From contig NZ_JANINI010000005.1 of NCBI RefSeq assembly GCF_024580145.1, forward strand, positions 179,147 through 243,146: 64,000 nucleotides of DNA. The letters are read 5' to 3'. The translations under genes were made by a program, and so were the position numbers. This stretch comes from Methyloversatilis sp. XJ19-49 (GTDB lineage Bacteria > Pseudomonadota > Gammaproteobacteria > Burkholderiales > Rhodocyclaceae). The notes beneath the pieces are model-generated. The model saw only the letters and a list, made by a program, of their open reading frames with translations, had not been told where the DNA came from and did not search any database. Positions 26,150-34,590 of this stretch are shown in pieces. Numbering within the stretch: the stretch's first letter is position 1; each line of letters starts with the position of its first letter.

Positions 26150-26965
26150 TCAGTCCTTCATGCTGCCCAGCCTGCGCCGTGCGGAATCCAGCCGTTCGCG
26201 TTCGGCCTTCTCGCGCGCTTCGATATCGATCAGCTTGATGAGGATGAGCGATACATTGTCGCCGGTCGGCCGCCCCCGATCCCGTGCGCGCTTGATCAAG
26301 GTTTCTGCCGCCTCGCGGGCGGAAAAGACGGACAGCACGCCGCCGATTTCCTCGTCGGAAAAGTAGGCCCACAGACCATCCGAACAGATCAGGAAGCTGT
26401 CGCCATCGGCCAGGTCGGTAGCGCCGCCGTAGTCGATCATCGGCTCCTTCTGCGCACCGAGGCAGTGCAGAAGCAGATTGCGCTGCGGATGCGTCTTGGC
26501 CCCTTCCTCGTCGAGCCGACCCTGGCGGATCAGTTCGCCGACCAGTGAGTGGTCCTGACTGATGGCGACACGCTTGTCATGACGAAAATGGTAGATGCGC
26601 GAATCACCGCAGTGCGCCCAATCGACGCGACCCGACTGCATCAACAGCACGCAGGCGGTGGAATGCGGATCCTGCTCGGTCGTGAAACGGGTGAGCTTGA
26701 TCACCACGTGCGCTTCCTCGACCACACTGCGCAGCAGGTCTTCCGGTGTTTCGACCGCGGGCGCGTAGGCCTCGAAGTTGTCGCGCGCCTTCATCACGAC
26801 CTGCTCGGCCGCCATCGCACCGCCGCTGTGCCCGCCCATGCCGTCGGCGAGCACTGCCATCAGCATGCCCTTGTGGCGGCTGTGCGGGAAGACTGCGGCG
26901 CGGTCCTGCTGTTCCTTGCGGTCACCGATGTGCTGCGCAACGCAACTGTCTAATTTTAGTGCCAT
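26150..26965 (-). CDS. PP2C-type Ser/Thr protein phosphatase (Stp-like)
   Basis: Metal-dependent protein phosphatase of 271 residues. All core motifs are seen: ADGMGGHSGG near 40, HCGDSRIYHFR near 118, SDGLWAYFSDEEI near 196 and DNVSLILIKL near 240. Such enzymes reverse Hanks-type kinase phosphorylation; no kinase gene is in the window. The C-terminal 30 residues are a charged helix. Convergent with corA (24-bp gap). An HDOD gene transcribed in the same direction lies 100 bp upstream, so this may be the second gene of that unit. Confidence 0.85.
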   Translation of the reverse strand: MALKLDSCVAQHIGDRKEQQDRAAVFPHSRHKGMLMAVLADGMGGHSGGAMAAEQVVMKARDNFEAYAPAVETPEDLLRSVVEEAHVVIKLTRFTTEQDPHSTACVLLMQSGRVDWAHCGDSRIYHFRHDKRVAISQDHSLVGELIRQGRLDEEGAKTHPQRNLLLHCLGAQKEPMIDYGGATDLADGDSFLICSDGLWAYFSDEEIGGVLSVFSAREAAETLIKRARDRGRPTGDNVSLILIKLIDIEAREKAERERLDSARRRLGSMKD

Positions 26966-27065
26966 GAAGGATTCCGGATACGTCCCCTGATTCTAGCCGT
27001 GCGGGCGGGTCCGCTGCGATCCGCGTCACCCGGCGTCACAAACACCGGAAGATTGTGACGAATGT

Positions 27066-27920
27066 TCACACCGCGAGACTGACGTGCCGTTCATTGATTT
27101 CATCGATGTATTCGTCCAGCGCCGCAGCGTGGATACCGAGTTCGGACAGGATTTCCGGCCCGCGCACCGCCCACGACGGATCGCTCAGCCCCTTGTTGCG
27201 CAGGTAGATATGGGTGGCGAGCGCGACGATGCCTATGGTGCTGCGCAGCCCGAAGGTATCGTCGTCCGGCATGGAGTGATGGTGCTGGATCGCCTGCACG
27301 ATCAGTTCCGGCAGGCCCCAGTTGCGGGCAACCCAGTACCCGACCGTGGCGTGATCGAGGCGATAGCTCGTGTTCTCGAGCGCGAGATCGACCCAGGCCG
27401 CGTCGTCATCCAGATTGAGCCGCTTCCAGTACTCCGGGAAGCGGGTGCACAGCAGCGGCACGCCACAGTCGTGGAACATCGCCGCCAGATAGGCCTGGTC
27501 GGGGAATACATTGCACACCGCCACACGTTCGCTGGCGATCTGCGAGGCGATGGCGGCGATTTCGTCGCAACGCGCCCAGAAGTGCGTCATCTGCGGACCG
27601 GCTCCGCTCGCCACCTGACGGATCGAAATGCCACGCACGAGATTCACGGTCTGCGACAGACCGACCAGCATCAACACCTGCTCGGCATTGCTCGGCGCGC
27701 GTCCGCGGCTGTAGGCCGGCGATCGACACAGTTTGAACAGGGCCGACAGCACCCCCGGATCGCGCGAAATCGATTCAGCCAAATCGCCCACTTCGAAATC
27801 CGGCGTACGCATCAGGTTGTCGATTTCCATCAGCAGATGCGGCTTGGCCGGCAGCAACACGGCGGTGGAATCGAGCAGGGCTTCTGCGGTGTCGGGCATC
27901 GTACTGCGAGCGTTTTGCAT
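27066..27920 (-). CDS. HDOD domain protein
   Basis: Cytoplasmic protein of 284 residues built around an HDOD domain (about 25-230), a catalytically weak relative of HD hydrolases found in signalling proteins of proteobacteria. Seen: LLMEIDNLMRTPDF near 32, the motif LAAMFHDCGVPLL near 152 with the HD pair, and a histidine-rich helix VQAIQHHHSMPD near 224. It lacks receiver, GGDEF or EAL domains. ATG at 27920 is chosen; an earlier in-frame ATG at 27995 would add a basic leader. Downstream of glcF on the same strand with an 84-bp gap. Confidence 0.8.
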   Translation of the reverse strand: MQNARSTMPDTAEALLDSTAVLLPAKPHLLMEIDNLMRTPDFEVGDLAESISRDPGVLSALFKLCRSPAYSRGRAPSNAEQVLMLVGLSQTVNLVRGISIRQVASGAGPQMTHFWARCDEIAAIASQIASERVAVCNVFPDQAYLAAMFHDCGVPLLCTRFPEYWKRLNLDDDAAWVDLALENTSYRLDHATVGYWVARNWGLPELIVQAIQHHHSMPDDDTFGLRSTIGIVALATHIYLRNKGLSDPSWAVRGPEILSELGIHAAALDEYIDEINERHVSLAV

Positions 27921-28004
27921 GGTGGGGTTCTCTCTTCTGGATCTATTGCGGGTTACGTCAATCAACGGCAGGAATTGCCGCAACTTGAACCGCAAGCGAT
28001 ACGC

Positions 28005-29246
28005 TCAGGCAGCCGTTGTCAGCGCCTCCTCCAACCATTCGATCCAGTGCCGTACCGGGGTTCCGGTACCAGTCTGCAGGTGCGCGATACAGCCGACATT
28101 GGCACTGGCAATACCCTTCACCGGTGCGGACTGCAGCGCATTCAGCTTGTTGTCGCGCAGCGTGCGCGAAAACTGCGGCTGAAGCAGTGAATAGCTGCCG
28201 GCCGAACCACAGCACAGGTGGCTGTCGGTGACCGGTACAAGGTCATACCCGGCGGCTCGCAGCAGGCCTTCGGCCAGACCGCGCACCTGCTGGCCGTGCT
28301 GCAGCGAACAGGGCGGGTGATACGCCAGCGGTGCCGCTGCGGGCGGCTGCGCCGCGAACAGACCTTCAACCTGCACCCGCTCGGCGTGCAGGATTTCCGA
28401 CAGGTCCTTCGTCATCGCGCCGACACGCGCGGCGCGCTGTGCGTACTGCGGGTCATCGGCCAGCAGATGGCCGTACTCGCGCACCGTGGTGCCGCAGCCG
28501 GAGGCGGTCATCACGATGGCTTCGATTTCGCCGCTGTCGATGGCCGGCCACCAGGCGTCGATCAGCGCTCGCATGTCGCGCCGTCCGCCGTCCTGGTCAT
28601 TCAGGTGAAAGCGCAAGGCGCCACAACAACCGGCACGCGCCGACTCGACCAGCGAAATGCCGACCAGATCGAGCACTCGCGCCGCAGCCGCATTGACGTC
28701 CGGCATCAGCGCCGGCTGCACGCAACCGGCCAGCACCAGCATGCGCCGCGCGTGACGCACCGGTGGCCAGCTGCCGGCATCGCGCCGCGGCGCCACCTTG
28801 GCGGCCAGCGAGGCGGGCAGCAACGGTCGGGCGAGCCGGCCCAGCGCCAGTGCCGTGTTGAACACACCCCGTCGCGACAGTCCTTCCCGCAGCACCCAGC
28901 GCGCCGCGCGTGCGGCCAGCGGCCGTTGCGTGCGACGCTCCGCCACGGCACGGCCGATATCGACCAGTTCGCTGTAGCGCACACCGGACGGACAGGTGGA
29001 TTCGCAATTGCGACAGGTCAGACAACGGTCGAGGTGCGGCAGCACGGTCTCGGCCGGTACGGTGCCCTCGAACATCTGCTTCATCAGGTAGATGCGGCCG
29101 CGCGGGCCGTCGAGTTCGTCGCCGAGCAGCTGATAGGTCGGGCAGGTCGCGTTGCAGAAACCGCAATGCACGCACTTGCGCAGCACTGCCTCGGCAGCGT
29201 CGCCCTCCGGCGTGCTGCGGATGAAATCGGCCAGTCCGGTCTGCAT
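28005..29246 (-). CDS. glcF: glycolate oxidase iron-sulfur subunit
   Basis: Electron-transfer subunit of glycolate dehydrogenase (GlcDEF), which oxidises glycolate to glyoxylate at the membrane. The 413-residue protein has two 4Fe-4S clusters, CVHCGFCNATCP near 24-35 and CLTCRNCESTCP near 75-86, then two CCG domains with GCCGAL near 210 and CCGSAGSYSLLQP near 344. Length fits GlcF (about 407). ATG at 29246 begins the family sequence; the open frame further upstream is a shadow of glcE. Third gene after glcD and glcE with an 11-bp gap. Confidence 0.93.
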   Translation of the reverse strand: MQTGLADFIRSTPEGDAAEAVLRKCVHCGFCNATCPTYQLLGDELDGPRGRIYLMKQMFEGTVPAETVLPHLDRCLTCRNCESTCPSGVRYSELVDIGRAVAERRTQRPLAARAARWVLREGLSRRGVFNTALALGRLARPLLPASLAAKVAPRRDAGSWPPVRHARRMLVLAGCVQPALMPDVNAAAARVLDLVGISLVESARAGCCGALRFHLNDQDGGRRDMRALIDAWWPAIDSGEIEAIVMTASGCGTTVREYGHLLADDPQYAQRAARVGAMTKDLSEILHAERVQVEGLFAAQPPAAAPLAYHPPCSLQHGQQVRGLAEGLLRAAGYDLVPVTDSHLCCGSAGSYSLLQPQFSRTLRDNKLNALQSAPVKGIASANVGCIAHLQTGTGTPVRHWIEWLEEALTTAA

Positions 29247-29257
29247 CGGGGTCGCTC

Positions 29258-30334
29258 TTAAAGTTCGGGGTACAGCCGTCCGGGGCTGAACACGCCGGAC
29301 GGATCGAAAGCCTTTTTCAGCCGCTGGCTGACCGCCATCACTTCGGGCTTGAGCGGTTCGAACACGCCGAGCGCCCGGTCCATGGTCCGGCCGCCACGGA
29401 ACAGCGTGGCATGGCCGCCCAGCGCGCCGACCACGTGACGCAGCGCATCGGCGTCGGTGTCGCTGCGCAACCAGCGCTGCAGGCCGTTCCATTCGGTCAG
29501 GCTGTCGCCTTCGAGCGCCAGATGCGGCGCCATCGGTGGCAGCGCGACGCGCCACAGCGGTGCATCACCATCGAAGAAGGCGTGCGTGTGATTGCGCACC
29601 GACTGCCACAGCGCGGCCGCTTCGACAACGTCGACCACTTCGCCGCCGATCAGCTGTGCCGCGGCATCGAGCGCAACCTGGGCGCCCGACAGCCTGACAT
29701 GGAGCCGGCCACCATGCCAGCAAGTGGCAGAAATCGGCAGCGGCTGCGCGCCCCACTCGCGCAGGCGCCGCAGCGCGGTCGTATTGTCGAGTTCGAGCAG
29801 GCGGGTCTGTTCGGCATGGGGCAGCGGCAGCACCTTCAACGTCACGTCGAGAATGAGGCCCAGTGTGCCGAAACTGCCGGCGATCAGGCGCGATACGTCA
29901 AAGCCCGCAACATTCTTCATCACCTGGCCGCCAAAGCGCAGCACGCGCCCCTGGCCGTCCATCACGGTGACGCCGAGCACGAAGTCGCGCAGGCTGCCGG
30001 CGGCCATGCGGCGCGGGCCGGACAGGCCGCTTGCCACCATGCCGCCCACTGTGACGCCGGGGCCGAAGAGCGGCGGCTCGAACGCCAGCATCTGCTGCCG
30101 GCCGGCCAGCAGTGCTTCGATGTCGGCCACGCGGGAGCCAGCGTGCGCCGTGATGTAGAGCTCGGACGGCTCGTAGGCGATGACACCCTGGGCACCGCGC
30201 ATGTCGAGCGGCGCGCCGGCGAGCTGCTGCGCGAGAAAATCCTTCGAGCGACTGCCGTGCGGGCGCAGCGTGCGGCCTTGCGCGGCTGCATCCAGCACCA
30301 TCTCGCGCAGCGTCGAATGAAAAGGATGGGTCAT
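29258..30334 (-). CDS. glcE: glycolate oxidase FAD-binding subunit
   Basis: FAD-binding subunit of the glycolate dehydrogenase complex, 358 residues (usual about 350). The FAD_binding_4 core is visible at YEPSELYITAHAGSRVADIE near 51-70 and FGPGVTVGGMVASGLSGPRR near 88-107, then GGQVMKNVAGFDVSRLIAGS near 135. GlcE is a shortened paralogue of GlcD without its own catalytic residues (established). It starts two bases after the glcD stop, so the two subunits are translationally coupled. Confidence 0.93.
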   Translation of the reverse strand: MTHPFHSTLREMVLDAAAQGRTLRPHGSRSKDFLAQQLAGAPLDMRGAQGVIAYEPSELYITAHAGSRVADIEALLAGRQQMLAFEPPLFGPGVTVGGMVASGLSGPRRMAAGSLRDFVLGVTVMDGQGRVLRFGGQVMKNVAGFDVSRLIAGSFGTLGLILDVTLKVLPLPHAEQTRLLELDNTTALRRLREWGAQPLPISATCWHGGRLHVRLSGAQVALDAAAQLIGGEVVDVVEAAALWQSVRNHTHAFFDGDAPLWRVALPPMAPHLALEGDSLTEWNGLQRWLRSDTDADALRHVVGALGGHATLFRGGRTMDRALGVFEPLKPEVMAVSQRLKKAFDPSGVFSPGRLYPEL

Positions 30335-30336
30335 CG

Positions 30337-31860
30337 TCAGAAGCGCGGCAGGTCGGGGTGCGGCAGCTCGCCATGATGCACGTGCATGCCCCCCATTTCG
30401 GCGCAGCGGTGCAACGTCGGCACCGCCTTGCCCGGATTCATCAGACCGGCAGGATCGAAGGCTGCCTTCACGCGATGAAACATGTCGAGCTCACCGGGTG
30501 CGAACTGCACGCACATCTGGTTGATCTTCTCCAGCCCGACGCCGTGCTCGCCGGTGATGGTGCCGCCCAGCGCGACCGACAGTTCGAGGATTTCGACGCC
30601 GAAAGCCTCGGCGCGGTGCAGCGAATCCGCATCGTTCGAATCGAACAGGATCAACGGATGCAGATTGCCGTCGCCCGCGTGGAACACGTTCAGGCATCGC
30701 AGGCCGTACTTGTCCGACATCGCATTCATCGCTTCCAGCATGTCGGCCAGCTTGCGCCGCGGAATGGTGCCGTCCATGCAGTAGTAATCGGGCGAGATGC
30801 GGCCGGCGGCCGGGAACGCAGCCTTGCGGCCGGCCCAGAAACGCAGCCTTTCGGCTTCGCCGTCGGACACGCGGATTTCGATGGCACCGGCGGCGTCGAG
30901 CAGCGCGCGCACGCGGGCAATCTCGTCCTCCACTTCTTCCGCCGTGCCATCGGATTCGCACAGCAGGATGGCCGCAGCATCCAGCGGGTAACCGGCATGC
31001 ACGAACGCTTCCACTGCCACCGTCGTTGCCTGGTCCATCATTTCCAGTCCTGCCGGGATGATGCCGGCCGCAATGATGTCGGCCACCGCCTGACCGGCGC
31101 GACGCACATCGTCGAAGGCGGCCAGCACGCAACGCGCCACGCGCGGTCGGGGCACCAGCTTCACGGTGACTTCGGTGACGACGCCGAGCAGCCCCTCCGA
31201 ACCTATGGTGACGGCCAGCAGGTCATAGCCCGGACAGTCCGGCGCGGCGCTGCCCACCTCCATCACGTCGCCGGCCATGCTGACCATGCGCACACGCAGC
31301 ACGTTGTGCACCGTCAGGCCGTACTTCAGGCAATGCACGCCTCCGGAGTTCTCCGCCACATTGCCGCCGATGCTGCAGGCGATCTGCGACGATGGATCCG
31401 GCGCGTAATACAGGCCGTGCGGCGCGGCTGCTTCCGACACCGCAAGATTGCGCACGCCCGGCTGGACCACCGCCTGCTGCGCCAACCGGTCGACCGACAC
31501 GATGCGGTTCATGCGCGCCGTCGACAGCACGACGCCCTGCTTGTGCGGCGTGGCACCGCCGGACAGTCCGGTGCCGGCGCCGCGCGGCACCACCGGCACA
31601 CCGAGCCGGTGACAGGTACGCAGCACGGCGACCACCTGCGCCTCGGTCGTCGGCAGCGCGACGGCAAGCGGCATCTCGCGCATCAGCATCAGGCCGTCGC
31701 ACTCGTAGGCACGCAGGCGACCGGAGTCCGTGATCAGGCAGTCGGCCGGCAGCACGCGTGACAGCTCGACAATCAGCGCAGCCGGGGAAATCGCCGCGGG
31801 TGTGGCGGCAGCGGCGTGGATGTGGGCGGTTTCGGCGTGGGCCTGCGGCAGTGCGCTCAT
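30337..31860 (-). CDS. glcD: glycolate oxidase catalytic subunit
   Basis: FAD-linked catalytic subunit, 507 residues (GlcD of E. coli 499). Seen: VVPRGAGTGLSGGATPHKQG near 107-126, the FAD pyrophosphate loop; NVAENSGGVHCLKYGLTVHN near 170; and the C-terminal HAGDGNLHPLILFD near 392 with the metal/substrate histidines, plus TGEHGVGLEK near 440. The ATG at 31860 gives a normal N-terminus; the frame remains open for 560 bases further only because the upstream 15-bp repeats have no stop. It is the first gene of glcDEF; a 648-bp repeat-filled gap separates it from glycerate kinase. Confidence 0.93.
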   Translation of the reverse strand: MSALPQAHAETAHIHAAAATPAAISPAALIVELSRVLPADCLITDSGRLRAYECDGLMLMREMPLAVALPTTEAQVVAVLRTCHRLGVPVVPRGAGTGLSGGATPHKQGVVLSTARMNRIVSVDRLAQQAVVQPGVRNLAVSEAAAPHGLYYAPDPSSQIACSIGGNVAENSGGVHCLKYGLTVHNVLRVRMVSMAGDVMEVGSAAPDCPGYDLLAVTIGSEGLLGVVTEVTVKLVPRPRVARCVLAAFDDVRRAGQAVADIIAAGIIPAGLEMMDQATTVAVEAFVHAGYPLDAAAILLCESDGTAEEVEDEIARVRALLDAAGAIEIRVSDGEAERLRFWAGRKAAFPAAGRISPDYYCMDGTIPRRKLADMLEAMNAMSDKYGLRCLNVFHAGDGNLHPLILFDSNDADSLHRAEAFGVEILELSVALGGTITGEHGVGLEKINQMCVQFAPGELDMFHRVKAAFDPAGLMNPGKAVPTLHRCAEMGGMHVHHGELPHPDLPRF

Positions 31861-32010
31861 GGCTCGTTTTCGGGTGCGATCATGCGGTCGATGATACCCG
31901 CAGACATCCGCAACCGCGGACGCTTGCGACGAAGCGACCCGGCGACACCGAACGTTGCCGACTAGAACGACGGCTGGCCCGGCATGAGCCGCCGCTGGTG
32001 GAGCGTGTGC

Positions 32011-32280
32011 TGTGGGAGCTGTCCCTGTGGGAGCTGTCCCTGTGGGAGCTGTCCCTGTGGGAGCTGTCCCTGTGGGAGCTGTCCCTGTGGGAGCTGTCCC
32101 TGTGGGAGCTGTCCCTGTGGGAGCTGTCCCTGTGGGCGCTGTCCCTGTGGGAGCTGTCCCGGTGGGAGCGGTCCCTGTGGGAGCGGTCCCTGTGGGAGCG
32201 GTCCCTGTGGGAGCGGTCCCTGTGGGAGCGGTCCCTGTGGGAGCGGTCCCTGTGGGAGCGGTCCCTGTGGGAGCTGTCCC
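32011..32280. repeat. 18-copy 15-bp tandem repeat, TGTGGGAGCTGTCCC
   Basis: Eighteen units in perfect phase with no gaps. Units 1-10 and 18 are the CTG form (unit 9 has A to C at base 7); units 11-17 are the CGG form TGTGGGAGCGGTCCC (unit 11 begins GG). The two forms lie in blocks, as expected from stepwise duplication. Each unit has GGGA and TCCC around a four-base centre, so the RNA could fold into a row of tiny hairpins. The last unit continues directly into a REP-like element that begins with the same TGTGGGAGCGG. Confidence 0.95.
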
Positions 32281-32468
32281 TGTGGGAGCGGCGGCCTCGC
32301 CGCGATACGCACTCTGCTCAACGATTGTCGAGGCACAATCGCGGCGAGGCCGCCGCTCCCACATGTGCACGTTGCACTGCGACCATCGCAGCACTGATCG
32401 CGGCGAGGCCGCCGCTCCCACGGGGGGGGGGCCGCGCTGATCGAGGGGAGGCCGCCGCTGCCGCAGGG
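32281..32468. repeat. REP-like palindromic elements, one forward and three reverse
   Basis: A 26-base element (32281-32306) has an exact reverse complement at 32338-32363, a 25-base one at 32397-32421 and a degenerate one at 32440-32468. Each has an internal GCGGC...GCCGC-type palindrome around CCTCG. The first pair forms a long stem with a spacer that itself folds (CGATTGT/ACAATCG). The head GTGGGAGCGGC resembles REP elements of many proteobacteria. A ten-G run at 32422-32431 sits next to the third copy. Confidence 0.85.
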
Positions 32469-32508
32469 ATGGCGCCTGCTGGCGCTTTCCGCTGCAAGTG
32501 AATGCGCT

Positions 32509-33804
32509 TCAGGCTTTCTTCTCGACGTAGATGGCGCGGAAGTCGTTCACATTGGTCAGCGTCGGTCCGGTCACGATCAGGTCATCGATGCCATGAAAGA
32601 AACCGTAAGCATCGTGCACATCGAGCATGTGGCGGGCGTCGATGCCGTTGGCGCGCGCGCGCGCCAACGTATCGTCGGTCACCAGGGCACCTGCGTTGTC
32701 CTCGCTGCCGTCGATGCCGTCGGTATCGCCGGACACCGCATGGATGCCGGGCATGCCATCGAGCGCAATCGCCAGCGCAAGCAGGAACTCCGAATTGCGG
32801 CCGCCGCGCGGCGTCTGCCCAGGCTTGATCTGGCCCAGTGTCACCGTCGTCTCACCGCCAGACAGAAGCACGCAAGGCGGCGCCAGCGGCGTGCCGTTGA
32901 TCGCGCACGCCTTGGCAAGCCCGGCCAGCACCTTGCCGGCGTCGGCAGACTCGCCCTCGATCATGTCGCCCAGCACCAGCGGCGTCACGCCGTGGGTGCG
33001 CGCCACCTCGGCAGCAGCCAGCAACGAAGCCTGGGCGGTCGAAACCGTGCGCGTTTCGCAGCGCGCCAGACGCGGGTCATCCGCCTTCGGCGTTTCGGAT
33101 TCGGGGCTCGACAGCCAGTTCATGACCGCAGGCGGCACTTCGATGTTGTAGCGGCGGATGATGCCCAGCGCATCTTCGCGCGTCGTGGTGTCGGGCACCG
33201 TCGGGCCGGATGCGACCACCGCCGGGTCATCGCCCGGTACATCGGAAATGACCAGCGTGAACACGCGCGCCGGATAGCAGGCCTGCGCCAGCCGGCCGCC
33301 CTTCATCGACGACAGGTGCTTGCGCACGCAATTCATTTCCTGGATCGCCGCGCCGCTGGCCAGCAGCGCGCGGTTGACCGCCTGCTTGTCCTCAAGCGTC
33401 AGCCCTTCGGCCGGCGCAGACAGCAGTGCCGAACCGCCGCCGGATATAAGCGCGATCACCAGATCATCTTCGGTCAGTCCCTGCACCGACTGCAGGATGC
33501 GTTTCGCCGCCTGCTGGCCGGCCGCATCGGGCACCGGATGCGACGCCTCGACCACTTCGATGCGTCGGCACGGCGCGCCGTGGCCGTAGCGGGTCACGAC
33601 CAGTCCGGACAGTTCGCCCGGCCAGTTATTCTCGACCGCCAGCGCCATCGACGCGGCCGCCTTGCCGGCGCCGACCACCAGCGTGCGACCCTTGGGCGGC
33701 GGCGGCAGGTTGGCCGGCACGCACAGATTCGGGTTGGCAGCGTCGAATGCCGCCTGGAACAGTTTGCGGAGGAAGTCTTTCGGGTCGATTATTTTCTGGG
33801 TCAT
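32509..33804 (-). CDS. gckA: glycerate 2-kinase (MOFRL family, GckA/TtuD)
   Basis: Phosphorylates D-glycerate to 2-phosphoglycerate, 431 residues. The N-terminal DUF4147 domain has LVVGAGKAAASMALAVE near 40-56 and LISGGGSALLSAPAEGLTL near 118-136; the C-terminal MOFRL domain has PCVLLSGGETTVTLGQ near 310 and SGDTDGIDGSEDNAGALV near 364. TtuD-type hydroxypyruvate reductase is the older name for the same family and was a mis-assignment. Upstream of glcDEF on the same strand: the pair gives a route from glycolate, through glyoxylate and tartronate semialdehyde, to central metabolism, although the carboligase and reductase are not in the window. Confidence 0.88.
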   Translation of the reverse strand: MTQKIIDPKDFLRKLFQAAFDAANPNLCVPANLPPPPKGRTLVVGAGKAAASMALAVENNWPGELSGLVVTRYGHGAPCRRIEVVEASHPVPDAAGQQAAKRILQSVQGLTEDDLVIALISGGGSALLSAPAEGLTLEDKQAVNRALLASGAAIQEMNCVRKHLSSMKGGRLAQACYPARVFTLVISDVPGDDPAVVASGPTVPDTTTREDALGIIRRYNIEVPPAVMNWLSSPESETPKADDPRLARCETRTVSTAQASLLAAAEVARTHGVTPLVLGDMIEGESADAGKVLAGLAKACAINGTPLAPPCVLLSGGETTVTLGQIKPGQTPRGGRNSEFLLALAIALDGMPGIHAVSGDTDGIDGSEDNAGALVTDDTLARARANGIDARHMLDVHDAYGFFHGIDDLIVTGPTLTNVNDFRAIYVEKKA

Positions 33805-33889
33805 GCTTGCGGCAGCTCCATGTGTTGCATCCGGTCAGCACCTAGCGCGGTGACCATGGGAATATATGAAGAATTCTAACTGGTGCGGC

Positions 33890-33901
33890 CTTATATATAA
33901 G
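33890..33901. promoter_or_regulatory. 12-bp palindrome in the divergent gckA / adenosyltransferase promoter region
   Basis: CTTATATATAAG is a perfect palindrome in a 142-bp AT-richer region between two divergent genes. A TATAAT block (33908-33913) follows for rightward transcription and related CTTAT pieces recur at 33905 and about 33922. It may be an operator or simply part of the -10 region. Confidence 0.35.
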
Positions 33902-33946
33902 CCGTCTTATAATCAATAGCTCTTATCCATCTCATCACTAGCAGCC

Positions 33947-34513
33947 ATGGGCAACCGACTTTCAAAAATCACGACGCGCACCGGTGACAGCGGCGAAACC
34001 GGCCTGGGCGATGGTACGCGGGTGTCGAAATACAGCGCCCGCGTGCACGCGCTGGGCGATGTCGACGAACTGAACAGCGCGCTCGGCGTGCTGCTGTGCG
34101 AATCGCTGCCGCCTGATCTTGCCGCGCTGCTGACCGACATCCAGCATGATCTGTTCGACCTCGGTGGCGAGCTTGCCGTACCGGGTTACAACCTGGTCAA
34201 GCCCGAACAGGTGGCGCGCCTGGAAAACGAACTGGAACGACTGAACGACGAACTCCAGCCGCTGAAGGAGTTCATCCTGCCCGGGGGCACGCGCGCGGCC
34301 GCACTGTCGCACCTTGCACGCACGATCTGCCGACGCGCCGAGCGCGCGGTGATCGCCGCCGCCGCTGAAGGTCAGGTGCCGGACGCCAGCCGCCAGTACC
34401 TAAACCGCCTGTCCGACCTGCTGTTCGTCATCGGCCGCACCTTCAACCGGCTCGATGGGCGAGGCGACGTGCTGTGGCAACGTGGACGCGCGCACGATGA
34501 CAAGGCAGGCTGA
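33947..34513 (+). CDS. corrinoid (cob(I)alamin) adenosyltransferase, PduO type
   Basis: Transfers adenosyl from ATP to cob(I)alamin to make coenzyme B12; 188 residues. N-terminal ATP-binding motif TKITTRTGDSGETGLGDG is seen as SKITTRTGDSGETGLGDGTR (5-24), followed by VSKYSARVHALGDVDELNSA; the C-terminal helix has RTICRRAERAV near 125 and YLNRLSDLLFVIGRTFNR near 147. These define the PduO/MMAB fold. No cobalamin biosynthesis or B12-dependent enzyme is next to it in this window, and no cobalamin riboswitch was seen upstream. murI follows on the same strand after 77 bp. Confidence 0.9.
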   Translation: MGNRLSKITTRTGDSGETGLGDGTRVSKYSARVHALGDVDELNSALGVLLCESLPPDLAALLTDIQHDLFDLGGELAVPGYNLVKPEQVARLENELERLNDELQPLKEFILPGGTRAAALSHLARTICRRAERAVIAAAAEGQVPDASRQYLNRLSDLLFVIGRTFNRLDGRGDVLWQRGRAHDDKAG

Positions 34514-34590
34514 GCATCGCTGCCATGGATGGACGGTGAATCTGCATTCCTCCGGTCTTCGATAAGCTCGCCTCGGCTGACCAGCCCAAC

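Larger units (their letters stand above)
31861..32508. other. repeat-filled intergenic region upstream of glcD
   Basis: 648 bp between glycerate 2-kinase and glcD, both leftward. It holds about 150 bp of unique sequence next to glcD, the 18-unit tandem array (32011-32280) and four REP-like copies (32281-32468) with a run of ten G (32422-32431). Open frames across it on both strands come from the 15-bp period having no stop codon and are not genes. The glcD promoter must lie between 31861 and the array, or read through the array. Confidence 0.8.

Noticed and set aside
32011..32280. CRISPR array
   Set aside because: Units are contiguous with no spacers and no cas genes are present.
31861..32421. 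Repeat-containing proteins (LSLWE, GAVPV or PTGTA repeats) in several frames over the tandem array
   Set aside because: A 15-bp period without stop codons keeps all frames open on both strands. No ribosome site and no start of a family are seen; glcD clearly begins at 31860.
33805..33946. Cobalamin riboswitch upstream of the adenosyltransferase
   Set aside because: Only 142 bp are available and no B12-box-like sequence or compatible fold was recognised.
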